Shown: positions 51,901 to 62,143 of the stretch, piece after piece
Layout of the letters: each line of letters starts with the position of its first letter
Position numbering within the stretch: position 1 is the stretch's first letter
Source: Telmatactis stephensoni
Taxonomy: Eukaryota; Cnidaria; Anthozoa; Actiniaria; Isophelliidae
Assembly (NCBI GenBank): GCA_029948255.1
Contig: JALIZF010001733.1
Span: 223,501 to 287,500, forward strand
Reading direction: 5' to 3'
DNA length: 64,000 nucleotides
Program-made: the position numbers and the translations under genes
The notes under the pieces: generated by a model
The model's input: only the letters and a program-made list of their open reading frames with translations
Databases searched by the model: none
Told to the model about the DNA's origin: nothing

Positions 51901-54900
51901 AACGAAAACGATAACCTCAATGATTTTTAATCGGTTGGTTTTTATTCGTAGTTAACTGTTATTATCACTATCAGCTCGATGGTAACCCCTACCGTCTGTA
52001 TATCATACCGACGTCTATAATTTTTGAAAGAGATCACTGCACTCTACCTGTGCCAGCGATCCCTCATTAGCAGCCTCAACCAATATCTCCAAAAGTGATG
52101 CAAATTCTGGTCCAGTTATCGGTGAACCTGGAAAACAATGCCTTGCCATGAGAACACATGGTACTCACTTGAGTGCACTAAGTATAATACTCATTCATTT
52201 AATTGTTACCGTTTTTCCCCTTTGGTTTTAGTCCTTTCCTAACTTTGTCCACCAAGACGTCTCTTTCATGTTTGTACTCGTCGGTCAAATCATCTTCATG
52301 AGCCTGTCATTCAAACAGCAATTTAAATAATCATTTCCTAAATGCTGTATATTACTACTGTTGCTGTGATGCTGATGCTGATGCTGATGTTGATGTTGAT
52401 GATGATGATATATTGATGATGATGGTGGTGATGATGATGATGATGATGATTAAGATGATAAATCCCTAATTGGAAATTCCTAGGTCTGGCTGTCAACAGT
52501 TGTTTAGGACTGAAGAAGGCTCGTCTTGGGTTTGCAAATGCTTGCCTACCTAATGTTAAATCGTTGTTTCTCTGAGCTCTGTTCGACTAGCCATGCACTT
52601 CCCTGAGCGACAAAGCGAGCCCCCCTAAAGCCGCAAGGAATATGGTTATCTATTCCAGTGCACTCTCCGTCTCATCCAACCTCCTATTTTCTTTCCTATT
52701 TATCTCCTAAATACCCATGCCATATATACAGACTACTATACAGATCAGCAATAACAACAACAACAACAACAACAAACAATAATAACAAACAATAGCAAAC
52801 TCCAACACCACCACCAACAAATAACACCAACAACAAACACCAACAACAAACACCAACAACGAACAACAACAACAAACACCAACAACGAACAACAAACACC
52901 AACAACGAACAACAACAACAAACAACAACAACGAACAACAACAACAAACACCAACAACGAACAACAACAACAAACACCAACAACGAACAACAAACACCAA
53001 CAACGAACAACAACAACAAACATCAACAACGAACAAAGCAACGAACAACAACAACAAACACCAACAACAAACACCAACAACAAACAACCACAAACAACAA
53101 CAACGAACAAAGCAACGAACAACAACAACAAACACCAACAACAAACACCAACAATAAACAACAAACAACAACAAACAACAACATTCATTCCTTCGTTTGT
53201 ACTCACCAAGGACAAGTCCTGTAGCAGTTTCTTCTTAGTGGCAGGTAGAAATAATGTATGACAGTCGACTGAAGGGAATATTGCTGTGAAAATACAAAAA
53301 TTCCCGCTTATCAAAGCATTCGATATTTCTACCGTAGCCGTGCAGTTTTCACAGCCATACGAAAACTGTTTTATGGGGCGTGAGAACTGTTTCGTTAAGA
53401 AAAATAATTCCTTCAAAAACACATTAACTATTACTTTCAAAGAAATCCCTTACGCAACAGGTCACTTATTATAACAGCACCGCTCAAATGTTTGTTTCGC
53501 GATACACCACAATTCCGCCGAGGTTGCCGGTACCGCAATTACGGTAACGCAAACGCGATTGCGGCTGAGCAAACGGAATTGCGTCTAAATTGCGTTTGGT
53601 CTCCAACGTATTAGTGACGGATTTTATATTTAGTACCTTCGTAACTTTTATTAACCAAAACCCATCCAACAGTTCATTCATCCATCCATCCATTCAATCA
53701 TTCATTCGCCCCCTCGTTCGTTCGCTCATTAGTTTGTCCCTCCCTCCCTTCCATCCTTCCTTCGTCAATCTGTTAATATTTTTTCATCCATCCATCCATC
53801 CATCCATCCATCCATCCATCCATCCATCCATCCATCCATCCCTTTATCTTCCCATAAGAACGAGACCTTTCAGACTGACAGTATGTTCTTCACTGTCTTT
53901 TGATGACGATGCTAGTAGACGATGCAGCCATTTTGACGGGTCATTGTCTTGATCATCTGTTACTTGTACGAAGTCTTGTACTACCTGTAACAAACAAATA
54001 AACTTTCAATATACTGCGGGATCGATATATTGTCTACGACTCTTTAACGCCCCACTTTTAAGGTGGCATGCAATAGTTTTTCTTTGACTACTCTTCCACT
54101 TCAAACAAATAATTGTTTATGTTCTTGCGACTTATCTTAAATACCATAGTTCTCGTCAAATACTTTGAATTCTGCCTTAGATTTTTATAGTGGTGTAGTT
54201 TTTTACGGGTCTATTACGTAGTCGGCTCGCGTTTCTGGGATTGAGATGATTTTTATTCTTAAAAGGACGTGTGAGAACTAGACATGTGTATTTTTAATTA
54301 TTATTTTATAATTATTAGTAAGGGGCTAGGTCGCAATTGGGACGAAAGTCCTGTTCCTTCCCCTGTCACACCCACTTATTTAGTTTTTGATTAATCTGTT
54401 ATGCGTACGTATTCATTGTTATTTTAGTATTCTTGCCATTTATATTGTAAATTTGTGACAAATTCATTAAAGTAAACTAAACTAAACTAACTATACGTAC
54501 ACGAGTAACACAATGACTATAATTCCTCCCGAGCTGACAAACATCCTAAGCTATCAATTCCAAAGAAGTACGCAACTATTATTAATGATTTATGATATAA
54601 TTACTGACCCAAAGCAAAGGTGGAAAATTGAGTAAATCATGGTTAAACTCATCGGTCCACTTAGCTTTTGACATCTGCGACTTGAGGGCAAAAAGCTGGA
54701 AATAAGAAAGATCCATGTTTAAAGCCTAAGGCTTTATTTGCAGTCATTCGGCTGATTGCTTACCTGCTTAGTCTATCACACACTCATTGCTACTACATTC
54801 ACCTATCTACCATACAACACTCAACTCATATGTTGATTTTTGCTGGGCCACAGGGCAAAATACAATGGTGAACCATTTCACTTCCCACACCGCACGCTTG

Positions 54901-57766
54901 CAAAAGTCCAATCCACAGTCGCTACCTTCGCTACCCAAGTAGGCAGCATGGTCGAGTGGTCAGAGCGTCGGGCTCGCAATCCGGTGGTCCCGAGTCTGAG
55001 TCCCCGCTCTGGACACTACTGAGCTGAGGCTGAATTTATTCTGGGCAACCCCTAGTTCAAATTCAGTTTCTCAGCCATGCTTGTAATATAGCCAACTGGT
55101 TTGCCTCCTTGCCAGTTGGGATTCTTAAACACTTTGTTTCTTTACCGATTATCAGTGTGTGTTTATTTCAGGATTTGAGGACCAGGCAGGAAAAAAGCTT
55201 TAGTTTGCCTATTACTGATCTCCTCGTTAAACAAAGAGCCTTTTTCTTTTTTTCTTTCTTCTTTTTTTTTTTTTTTTCCCTCAATTCACATTCCACCAAA
55301 TCACATATGAACCCACACCCGATCACGTGAGCCGGGACTCGAACTTAGACCACAGTAGCAAGAGGAAAGCAGCAACTGCCCCACCCTTGCCACACAAGTG
55401 TCACAAATAAGAAGGGATGTCAAAACGGCTGTGTCTATTCTGTGAGCCGACAGGTGATTGCAGCAAGATATGCAAATACGCTCCCTTGCTGATTTCAATT
55501 ATGACGAATACGAAATTGTAATTTAGAATAGATGTAATACAGTGCAGCTATTACCTGTGTACGTCTGGACAACAGCTCCAAGTAGTCTATATCAGCCTGA
55601 TCTATAATCTATCAAGGTCACCAATAAAACAGTTAGAAAAACTGACATCTTGTTCCATATCTGAAATAGCATAGCAGTATACTACTAATATACAGTAATG
55701 TACTTACAGGTCAAACAATGATACCTTAACAGAGTTGTAGATAAGAAATGAGCTGAGCAGTGTGGCAACTGCAAATACTTTAGCATCGTAGGTTTCAGAA
55801 ACATTGGTCGCAGCAAAGCCTGGAAAACATCCATAGACAAGAAAGTAAAATGCCTGAGAAATGAGAGGAATCAGAAATATTGGTTGAAAGTATCATAATT
55901 TTTAATATCTGTCCGGCTTCTTCAATAACGTCTTCTTCGATGGGGAAGGGTGTACAGTGTACTCAGTCTTCGACCTCTACACCAGTCAGCTCCTTCCTTG
56001 GATGTTTCAAAAGATGCTATAGAAGAATTAAGTTGAAAAAAGAGATGTGCGGAGAATCATGGTGATAAAAAGTCGAACCTACATGTACCTAACCACTGTT
56101 TGGAGACAAAAGTTTCGACGGGGAATAGCAAGAAAGGCAACGAACGAATCCAACACAATGTACGCAAACAGGGTGTTTGCGGAGCATTTATTCATGCCTT
56201 ACTCCAACTCTCTTGTTTTGCTCTCTGGACCTCACCTTCAGTATCAAGAAAGACAAGAGCTACTTGTTTACCATCTTGAGTTTTCATTCTCAGAGGCTGC
56301 GAAGAGAATCATTATCATAAACATGACATTGGTCCCACCTTCGATAACCTGTCAGTAACATACAGTATCAGTCCCTATATAGAGACGTATAATCTTATAA
56401 TTACATGTACACTGTATAATTAGCATTTGTCTATCATCCAAAAATGTCATCATCATATCATCATAAACAACAGCAGCAGTAACAACGTCCACAACAAGTA
56501 ATGAATCAGTAATTTCACAAACAATTGTCCCCAGGCTCATTCTGGCTACATCAACACAGGAAGAATTAGCCACTTTCATACCGTGAAGACTGGGTACGAG
56601 TCCCTCAAATTTTGACGATGGTAACGCAAAACTCATATAGTCAGAAAGAGCACATTGAACTATATAAAATCCCGAAGTTTGGTGTTAATCGGTTTAATAT
56701 TGAATGACTAACAGCTGTGCAAAAATGCTAGAATTTACAAAGAAATGTATGGTTGTAGGGACATTTGTGGACATTTGACCCTACAACCATACATTTCTTT
56801 GTAAAATCTAGCATGTTTGAACTGCTGTATATATCTCTTTCAATGTTTATCCGATTAACATCAACTCGATTATATACAGCTCGATGTGCTCTTTCTGACT
56901 ACATAAGTTTTGTGTTGCCATCATCAAAGTTTAAGGGACTCGTACCCAGTCTTCACGGTATGAAAGTGGCTAATAGGATGTCTTGACCCTTGGGCTACAC
57001 AAACTGCTAGTGTTCAGGTGCAACTGAGCACATTACAGTTTTACATTGACCAAGTTGATGTTACAACTGTAGCTTACCTTTCCCCACATCCATATACCCA
57101 TAGTTTCTGGTCTGACAAAAGGACCAACTCCAAAACCAGCTTTCTTACCCATCAGCTGATTGAGAAGAAATGACTTTCCTGTATGGAATTTACCAACTAC
57201 AGCTACAGTAGCTAATGGTTCTAAATATAAAAGAAACTATCAATACAGTAAATCCTCTAATAGGTCTCCCCTCTCAAATACCCCCCTCCCCCTTCAAAGG
57301 CAAGAAATTTAGTAAGGCCCCAGGTTGAGTACCCCCTACTCCCCCCTCCCCCTCCCAAAAAATATCCTCACACCTTCCCTGCACTGTTAAGAGAAATTAT
57401 CTTTAATGTACAAGTATTTTGTTGCAGAGAACATTGGAATTTATTAATACCTTGAATATGTTGCAGAAGTTTAACATTTTCTTGGTTCAAAATCAGTTTC
57501 TTGTGTGAATGTTCATCGGGGTAAACCAACTGGACTGGCCTGTCAACATTGTCCAGTGAGCCATGCCAAGAATGTCTGGTATGTCTTGAATTATCTTCGT
57601 TGTGAGGTGTATTCGAAGGAGTTCTTTTGTCTTCATAAGCAACAGAGAAGGATGCTGTGTTGTGAGTTGCAGTAGTGCAAACACCTTCACCTTTGCATTT
57701 CAAGTCTTGTCCTGCTGACGTCGCGAAAATGATTAGCAAAAAGAAAGAAAGAAAAAGCTTACACAT
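42924..57766 (-). CDS. Guanylate-binding-protein-like large GTPase with signal peptide
   Basis: Twenty-one minus-strand exons, all in phase, 738 aa: 57766-57451, 57220-57078, 56296-56236, 55819-55725, 55608-55555, 54695-54609, 53984-53867, 53283-53207, 52303-52210, 52127-52048, 51729-51618, 51325-51300, 51028-50970, 49735-49606, 49322-49219, 48472-48412, 48188-48098, 46733-46636, 46474-46406, 44538-44392 and 43118-42924. Residues 1-20 ([20 protein letters not shown]) look like a signal peptide. The G domain has the P-loop VGKFHTGKS, switch [10 protein letters not shown] and G3 FLDTEG. The GBP TLRD motif reads VVQD, with the Asp kept. [16 protein letters not shown] marks the end of the GTPase part. 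A long helical C-terminal part follows, ending in an aromatic segment, [13 protein letters not shown]. Vertebrate GBPs are cytosolic immune GTPases; here entry into the ER/secretory lumen is inferred. An upstream in-frame ATG at 57826 would bury the signal peptide, so 57766 is preferred. Confidence 0.88.
44055..44360 (+). mobile_element. tRNA-derived SINE (copy 1)
   Basis: The head GGTGGCATGGTTGGCCAAGC resembles a Pol III A box and GGTTCGAGTCCC a B box. A conserved body (TTTGATGTGTTGTTCTCTACC, CACGAGGGTTTTTCCTCC) and a TTATTTATT tail follow. It lies in the last GTPase intron, antisense to that gene. Confidence 0.85.
44775..44885 (+). repeat. Dispersed repeat copy (diverged)
   Basis: TTTATCCAAACTGGCTACCG followed by TGACGTTACATGCAACCCAA matches the family seen at 37865-38035. 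Confidence 0.55.
45041..45140. repeat. Hairpin element
   Basis: TAGTGCAGATTTCGTATGAG faces CTCATACGAAATCTGCACTA around a GC-rich loop (CGGACCGCGCCG). Confidence 0.9.
45771..46085 (+). mobile_element. tRNA-derived SINE (copy 2)
   Basis: Head GGTGGCATGGTGGCGTAGCG, B-box-like GGTTCGAGCCC, the shared body TTAGATGTGTTGTTCTC and CACGAGGGTTTTTCTCC, and a TTTATTTATTTATTTA tail. It lies in a GTPase intron. Confidence 0.85.
46797..47050. mobile_element. Foldback MITE
   Basis: The left arm carries GGTCTCAAGCCTACGCGACT and TATAAAATGCATAT. The right arm carries the reverse complements ATATGCATTTTATAG and GTCGCGTAGGGCTTGAGACC. It lies in the GTPase intron between exons 17 and 18. Confidence 0.8.
47800..48020 (+). 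repeat. Dispersed repeat, shared with 56500-56965
   Basis: Carries ACTACAACCATACGTTTCTTTG, AGCTCGATGTGCTCTTTCTG and CACGGTATGAAAGTGGCTAA, all found again near 56760-56970. A palindrome GTTACGCGTT...AACGCGTAAC sits at the start. Confidence 0.7.
48545..48700 (-). repeat. Dispersed repeat copy
   Basis: GACGTCACGGCAGCCATCTT is the reverse of the 37865-38035 core, and the surrounding sequence also matches that copy. It lies in the GTPase intron between exons 15 and 16. Confidence 0.65.
50370..50784 (+). pseudogene. Inverted, rearranged copy of GTPase exons 6-7
   Basis: On the plus strand, inside a minus-strand intron of the GTPase gene. 50370-50402 matches the 3' end of exon 6 and its donor (ATGATTTACTCAATTTTCCG), and 50695-50782 matches the 3' part of exon 7 ([18 protein letters not shown]) through its donor into intron 7. 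Between them is sequence similar to 54150-54550, but in plus orientation in both places, so the middle is flipped relative to the exons. It lacks the rest of the gene. Confidence 0.8.
50812..50918. repeat. (GGAA)n microsatellite
   Basis: About 26 pure GGAA units directly after the exon-7 copy. The parental intron has a GGAT run at the same place (53783-53842 on plus as CATC), so a related satellite moved with it and changed. Confidence 0.95.
51300..51325 (-). other. 26-nt microexon of the GTPase gene
   Basis: Encodes PIPEDDLK between a TACGTAG acceptor and a GTAAAC donor. It enters in phase 1 and leaves in phase 0, needed to join exons 51729-51618 and 51028-50970. Confidence 0.75.
52741..53185. 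repeat. AAC/CACCAACAACGAACAAC minisatellite
   Basis: About 445 bp of AACAACAAC, AACACCAAC and AACGAACAAC higher-order units directly next to exon 8 (53207). It generates very long spurious VGVCC-rich frames on the minus strand. Confidence 0.95.
53783..53842. repeat. (CATC)n microsatellite
   Basis: About 14 CATC units just downstream of the exon 7 donor on the minus strand. Confidence 0.95.
54941..55140 (+). mobile_element. Second class of tRNA-derived SINE
   Basis: The head AGGCAGCATGGTCGAGTGGT then CAGAGCGTCGGGCTCGCAAT resembles a class II tRNA 5' half, with a weak B box (GAGTCTGAGTCCC). A non-tRNA body (GCCAACTGGTTTGCCTCCTT) follows. It differs in sequence from the three GGTGGCATGG SINEs. 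Confidence 0.65.
56500..56965. repeat. Foldback pair of the 47800-48020 repeat
   Basis: Two copies head to head around about 56765: ATGTATGGTTGTAGGG faces CCCTACAACCATACAT, and TTTCATACCGTGAAGACTGG faces CCAGTCTTCACGGTATGAAA. Both arms encode a [13 protein letters not shown] string only because they are repeats. It lies in the GTPase intron between exons 2 and 3. Confidence 0.8.
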
Positions 57767-58381
57767 TGCACAGTTCACAAAAGTACGATCGAAACCGCTA
57801 CTCTGAGATTCAGTTAAATCGGCCAAAAAGCCAATACATTAATATTTTTGAAATAATAAAATGTTGTCTATTCGGAGTGAAAAAGGTGCCCAAGTTCCTC
57901 CTATGCTTTTGCAAGGCCGGGAAAATAATAACAAATATTGATGAAAAAATCCATAAATTGTTTTCAATAAATATCCATAAACCTACCTGCTACCGAATCT
58001 AAGCTGACGAAAAGCCATAAAGTCAAGAAATATATAAATAAGGATAGATTTTGATCGTAACTCAGGTGAAAATTTCTGCCTTTGGTTGTCATTTTGTTTG
58101 TCACTTCGAATTTCGTACGCAAATGCAAGAGTCGATCTTATTGGCCAATATTTGAACCAATGAAAACTAGCTTTATATTTGCTAACACAAATTTTCTGTT
58201 TCTTTCTTTCTTTTCTCTCTTTTTCTTTTTTTCTTCGTGCTTTTCTTTTGAGGAAAAAATACGAAAATATGTTTGACAATAATTTCTATGTGATATAAAA
58301 TAATTATCTTATAAAAATCTAGAATCCCAAAGACATTTCATTAAACTAGTCACCAGGTCCTCCCGATCCATTGATTTCAAG
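57767..58381. promoter_or_regulatory. Divergent promoter region between the GTPase gene and PHPT1
   Basis: 615 bp separate the two start codons. No TATA box was seen. PHPT1 starts inside CAAGATGGCGGCC. Sharing of a promoter is inferred from the arrangement alone. Confidence 0.45.
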
Positions 58382-61300
58382 ATGGCGGCCGATCAAGGGA
58401 GTCGAGAAAAAATGTTAGCAAAACTGCGTGCTATTCCTGATGTACAGATCGATGGTAAAGGACGATTCAAGTACATTCTTATTAAAGTAAAAGATGGTAA
58501 CGACGAGAGCGTGTGTAAATCTATTGTACGTGGTTTTGGGAGAGCAGATTATCACGGTAAGTTTGTTATTAACGTGTACAAGGTTTGAATGACCCGGGAG
58601 CTATAAGCTTTGTTTATTGTTTGCTACACAATTCTGTATCGATATGGTTAAACGAGTAGAGAATAGTAATTTGCATCTGAAAGCAAATACCTTTAAGTTT
58701 GCAATTGTATACATTTTCTTTGACGTAGACTTAGGAACAGTTTTTGTAATTCACATTTTTTTAGCCTATCAAAATTCATGATTGATTCAGACTGAAATAT
58801 CATGGATTTGTCATTTGTTTAACTTTGAACTTATGCTGTAAAGAAAACGAAAGGAAGCTGACTAAATATTTGTGCCTGGTAGTACGTTTTGGTCAATTTG
58901 TTGATCATCCGTTCAAATATTACAAATTAAATTTGAGAGAAAACTGTATCTAGTTTGAATTGTCTGGTTATATTTATCCAAAACCGAAAATTCTCTATCT
59001 CCAAAAAAAATGAGTGATAAATATTGTTAGTGGTAGAGTATTAGAATTAATATCATAGGTCCAAAGAAAAGATTAAATTTAAAAAAAAGCAAATGAGCAA
59101 ACAATATTAACCACAAATGGATCCTTTTGGTGATCGATAGCCCCCCTTGTAATGATATATGATTATTACTAACCATAATAGTAGCAAGGGTTATTACTTT
59201 TGGTTTTTGCAGCTACAACCAGTCATTACTTCTGGATAGACACTACTTTCAATGTGTAAATTCCATTTAAAAACATAGTTGCATGAAAAAATGTTGTTGC
59301 TGAAGGGTTTCATGCTACGTGACCAGACCAAAACGAGTATGGGTAGAAAGCACTGAAGCACTTAGTTGCACATGTTAGCCACATCTTGAGCTCACAGTGT
59401 TTCCATTTTATTTATGCACCGAGCATTCAGCAAAGGTTTAGGGACTGGACATTATTTACAGAGAGGAGGGCTGGTGCAAATATGGGGGCACAGATTTTTA
59501 CGCTCACTCTGTAAGAATGTTATGTGTGTAATGTATGTCGAAAAATTGAGCAGTTACCATTTTCATTTGTACCAGCCCCCCCCCCCCCCCCAAGTGGTTT
59601 GGATAACAAAAGTCCTCAGCAAGAAAACTGAAAGAAAGAATCACAACAGCTTTTGTTATCGTTTCACTGAGCACAAAGGCATATTCATTCGAGCTGGATA
59701 TGCTCCATGATTATATTCTATAGCATGCGCTAATTAAACAATGAGTGCTTCAGAGTTTTTTTGCTCCAGTTCGCACTAGTCATGGAGCAAGTCAGCGACC
59801 ATGTTTTTTCAAGCGACTGTATACTTGACATTGTCCTCCACATTGCATCTTTTTCCAAATGCCTGAAACAAATTAATGGCTCTGCCACGTGGCCATTTAT
59901 ACCATCTGGCACAACCCATAAATTATATATGTGTTACAAAAGCAATCAGGCTACAGGTCATTCCACTCTAACAGTGGTCAGTTGAATTTCCCCAAACACG
60001 TATTATAACACTGATTATGTCAGAAGTTACTACTGAAACATGTTTGTTTCAAAAGTTTGCAAGTGTGGTGTTTGTCTAGTCTGAATATGAATTCTATTGT
60101 TTTTGATTCGATCGTAATCTGATTGGTTGACAAACTCAAGTGACCATGGTTAGAGTAGATTGACAGTAAATTCTAGTTCTTTTCAATTTATTATTCCAAT
60201 TCCTCAATATTGTGTTATGTGTTGGGTGTGCAGTACAAAATTACAGTATGTTACAAGACGGTATCATATAATGGTAACCATGCATGCATGGACACTGTTC
60301 TCAGTCTGGTATATTTACTTCAACAAATCATGTTACAGGTTTTTATTTTATTTTATTTTATTTTATTTTATTTTATTTTATTTTATTTTATTTTATTTTG
60401 TTTTATTTTATTTTATTTTATTTTATTTTATTTTATTTTATTTTATTTTATTTTATTTATTTATTTATTTATTTATTTTTTCGCTTTATACTTTTAATAA
60501 CTGTTTAAAGTTAAGTTAATAAAATAGATGTAAGAAATGGTGCTATGTTTGTATCAGTAGTACTGACTTGGTGAAGTATGGCCATGCAATGGTCCTTTTC
60601 ATACAAATATGCCCCAAGCTGTGGAACGAACTTCCCAAGTATATAATCAATGCAAATGCCATTTATAAAAATATCATTTTTAAAGGCTTTTTACTTCAAG
60701 ACAGTTTTTGTTAATTTTCATTAATTATTATTATTATAATTATACTGGTAGCCAATTAGGATGTAGGCTTCATGGCTGCAATTTGAGCCTAATTGGGTTG
60801 TCATTATCCATTACTTTCTGGTGGGTCATTATACTTTCAGAAAATATTTGAAAGGCGTGAATGAGAAAATATGTTAGTTTGGGGGAGTCACTACTTTTGG
60901 AATTCTAAATGTAAGGTAGTACATGTTATGAATTGTCATGTACTGAGTTTCATAATTTTTCCTTAGCTGATATATTAGAAGAAGTACAACCAGGCATTGA
61001 AGGTCTTGGTTTATCAGCTGTCTGTGTTGGTGGTGGAAGAATAGAACATAATACAGATGAAAATAAAATACTTGTGTATGGTTACTCTATGGTATGTACT
61101 GAATATGTCCCCTGGTCTGTGTATTAGTCCCCTCTTGGAATGTTAGACCCCATTTACAAGTAATTTTCCAATTTGGTGTTCAAATCAGTCGATCCATTCT
61201 CCTCCTAAGAACATGAGAGCCGTCAAGTAGCATTTGCAATTATCCAGTGTAAAGTAGTTTAACTCATATTAAGCATAGGCTTGATTGTGTATTGACATAA

Positions 61301-62143
61301 AAAAAGAAGTTGATTTACTAATTTTTTACCTTTGTGATCAGGTGTTCTTTGGGGAAGAGATTAAAGTTTAATTGTTGTTGTTATTGCTGTAGTTGTTGTT
61401 GTTGCTGCTGCTCTTGTTGTTGTTGTTGTTTAGGTTGCATTTAGCACTGAATAAATCCCTATCCATTAGATAAAATGATGACATTTTTCAATAGATTTAA
61501 TGTCCACTAGATAAGGATTTATCCAGGAGATAGTGCTGTCCACCCTTCATACAACTAGAGCCTAGGGTGGCATGGTTGGCCGAGTGGTTAAGTAGAGTTA
61601 GGGTTTGAGTCCCAGCTTGACTGCCTGGATCATATGTGAATGAGTTTGTTTGATGTGTTGTTCTCTACCATAATTCCACGAGGATCTTTTCTCTGCAGAA
61701 CAAAACCCAGGGTTCTCTCACTGGTTTTAACTCCCTCAGCAAAAATCGACATGTGAGTCGAGTGATTATTTGCAAAATACTTAATGTAGAGGTAGTGTGT
61801 GTGAGAGTACAGTGCCCCCCAATAAGTGCACAAGGGCTAGAAGACTTGGACACTTAAATAAACAGTTATTTATTTTATTTTAACTTTATCCTCATCTAAA
61901 TACTTGCCAGACATGGTTTAAGTCTGTATGATTGTTATGGGAGATGAAGTTGATTACATGTATGTAAGGCCATATTTTATCCCAATCAGATCAATTATTC
62001 CAGAAAAGTGTTACCAAATTAAATTTTGACCTCAACGTTTTTTTCTGTAGGGATTTGGCCGTGCTGATCACAAAGAAACAGTTGATATCCTGAAAAAGGA
62101 ATTCCCTAGTTATACTATCTCCTATTCAAATGAAGGCTACTAA
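58382..62143 (+). CDS. PHPT1: 14 kDa phosphohistidine phosphatase (PHPT1)
   Basis: Three exons (58382-58556, 60967-61091, 62051-62143) in phases 1 and 0 give 130 aa, against about 125 in human. Family blocks: LRAIPDVQIDGKGRFKYILI, SIVRGFGRADYHADI, CVGGGRIEH, ILVYGYSM, and the terminal FPSYTISYSNEGY. The catalytic histidine of the family corresponds to His58 in ADYHADI. The enzyme removes phosphate from histidine of target proteins in the cytosol. The first exon carries the start ATG in a CAAGATGGCGGCC context. Intron 1 is 2.4 kb and contains a TTTTA satellite; intron 2 carries a SINE. GFGRAD occurs in both exon 1 and exon 3, probably by chance of conserved turns. Confidence 0.94.
60343..60477. 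repeat. (TTTTA)n satellite
   Basis: About 24 TTTTA units passing into TTTA units in PHPT1 intron 1. It yields spurious FILFYFILF frames in all three frames. Confidence 0.95.
61565..61881 (+). mobile_element. tRNA-derived SINE (copy 3)
   Basis: GGTGGCATGGTTGGCCGAGT head, GGGTTTGAGTCCCAGC B box, the shared body (TTTGATGTGTTGTTCTCTACC) and a TTATTTATTTTA tail. It is shortened between the A and B boxes relative to copy 1. It lies in PHPT1 intron 2. Confidence 0.85.

Noticed and set aside
52696..53440. Very long minus-strand frames rich in [10 protein letters not shown]
   Set aside because: They translate the AAC/CACCAAC minisatellite. Only the [16 protein letters not shown] part (53283-53207) is a real exon.
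56047..56986. Frames carrying [17 protein letters not shown] on both strands
   Set aside because: They lie in a dispersed foldback repeat; the true exon here is 56296-56236 on minus.
60160..60519. Frames of FILFYFILFYF in three phases
   Set aside because: Pure TTTTA satellite.
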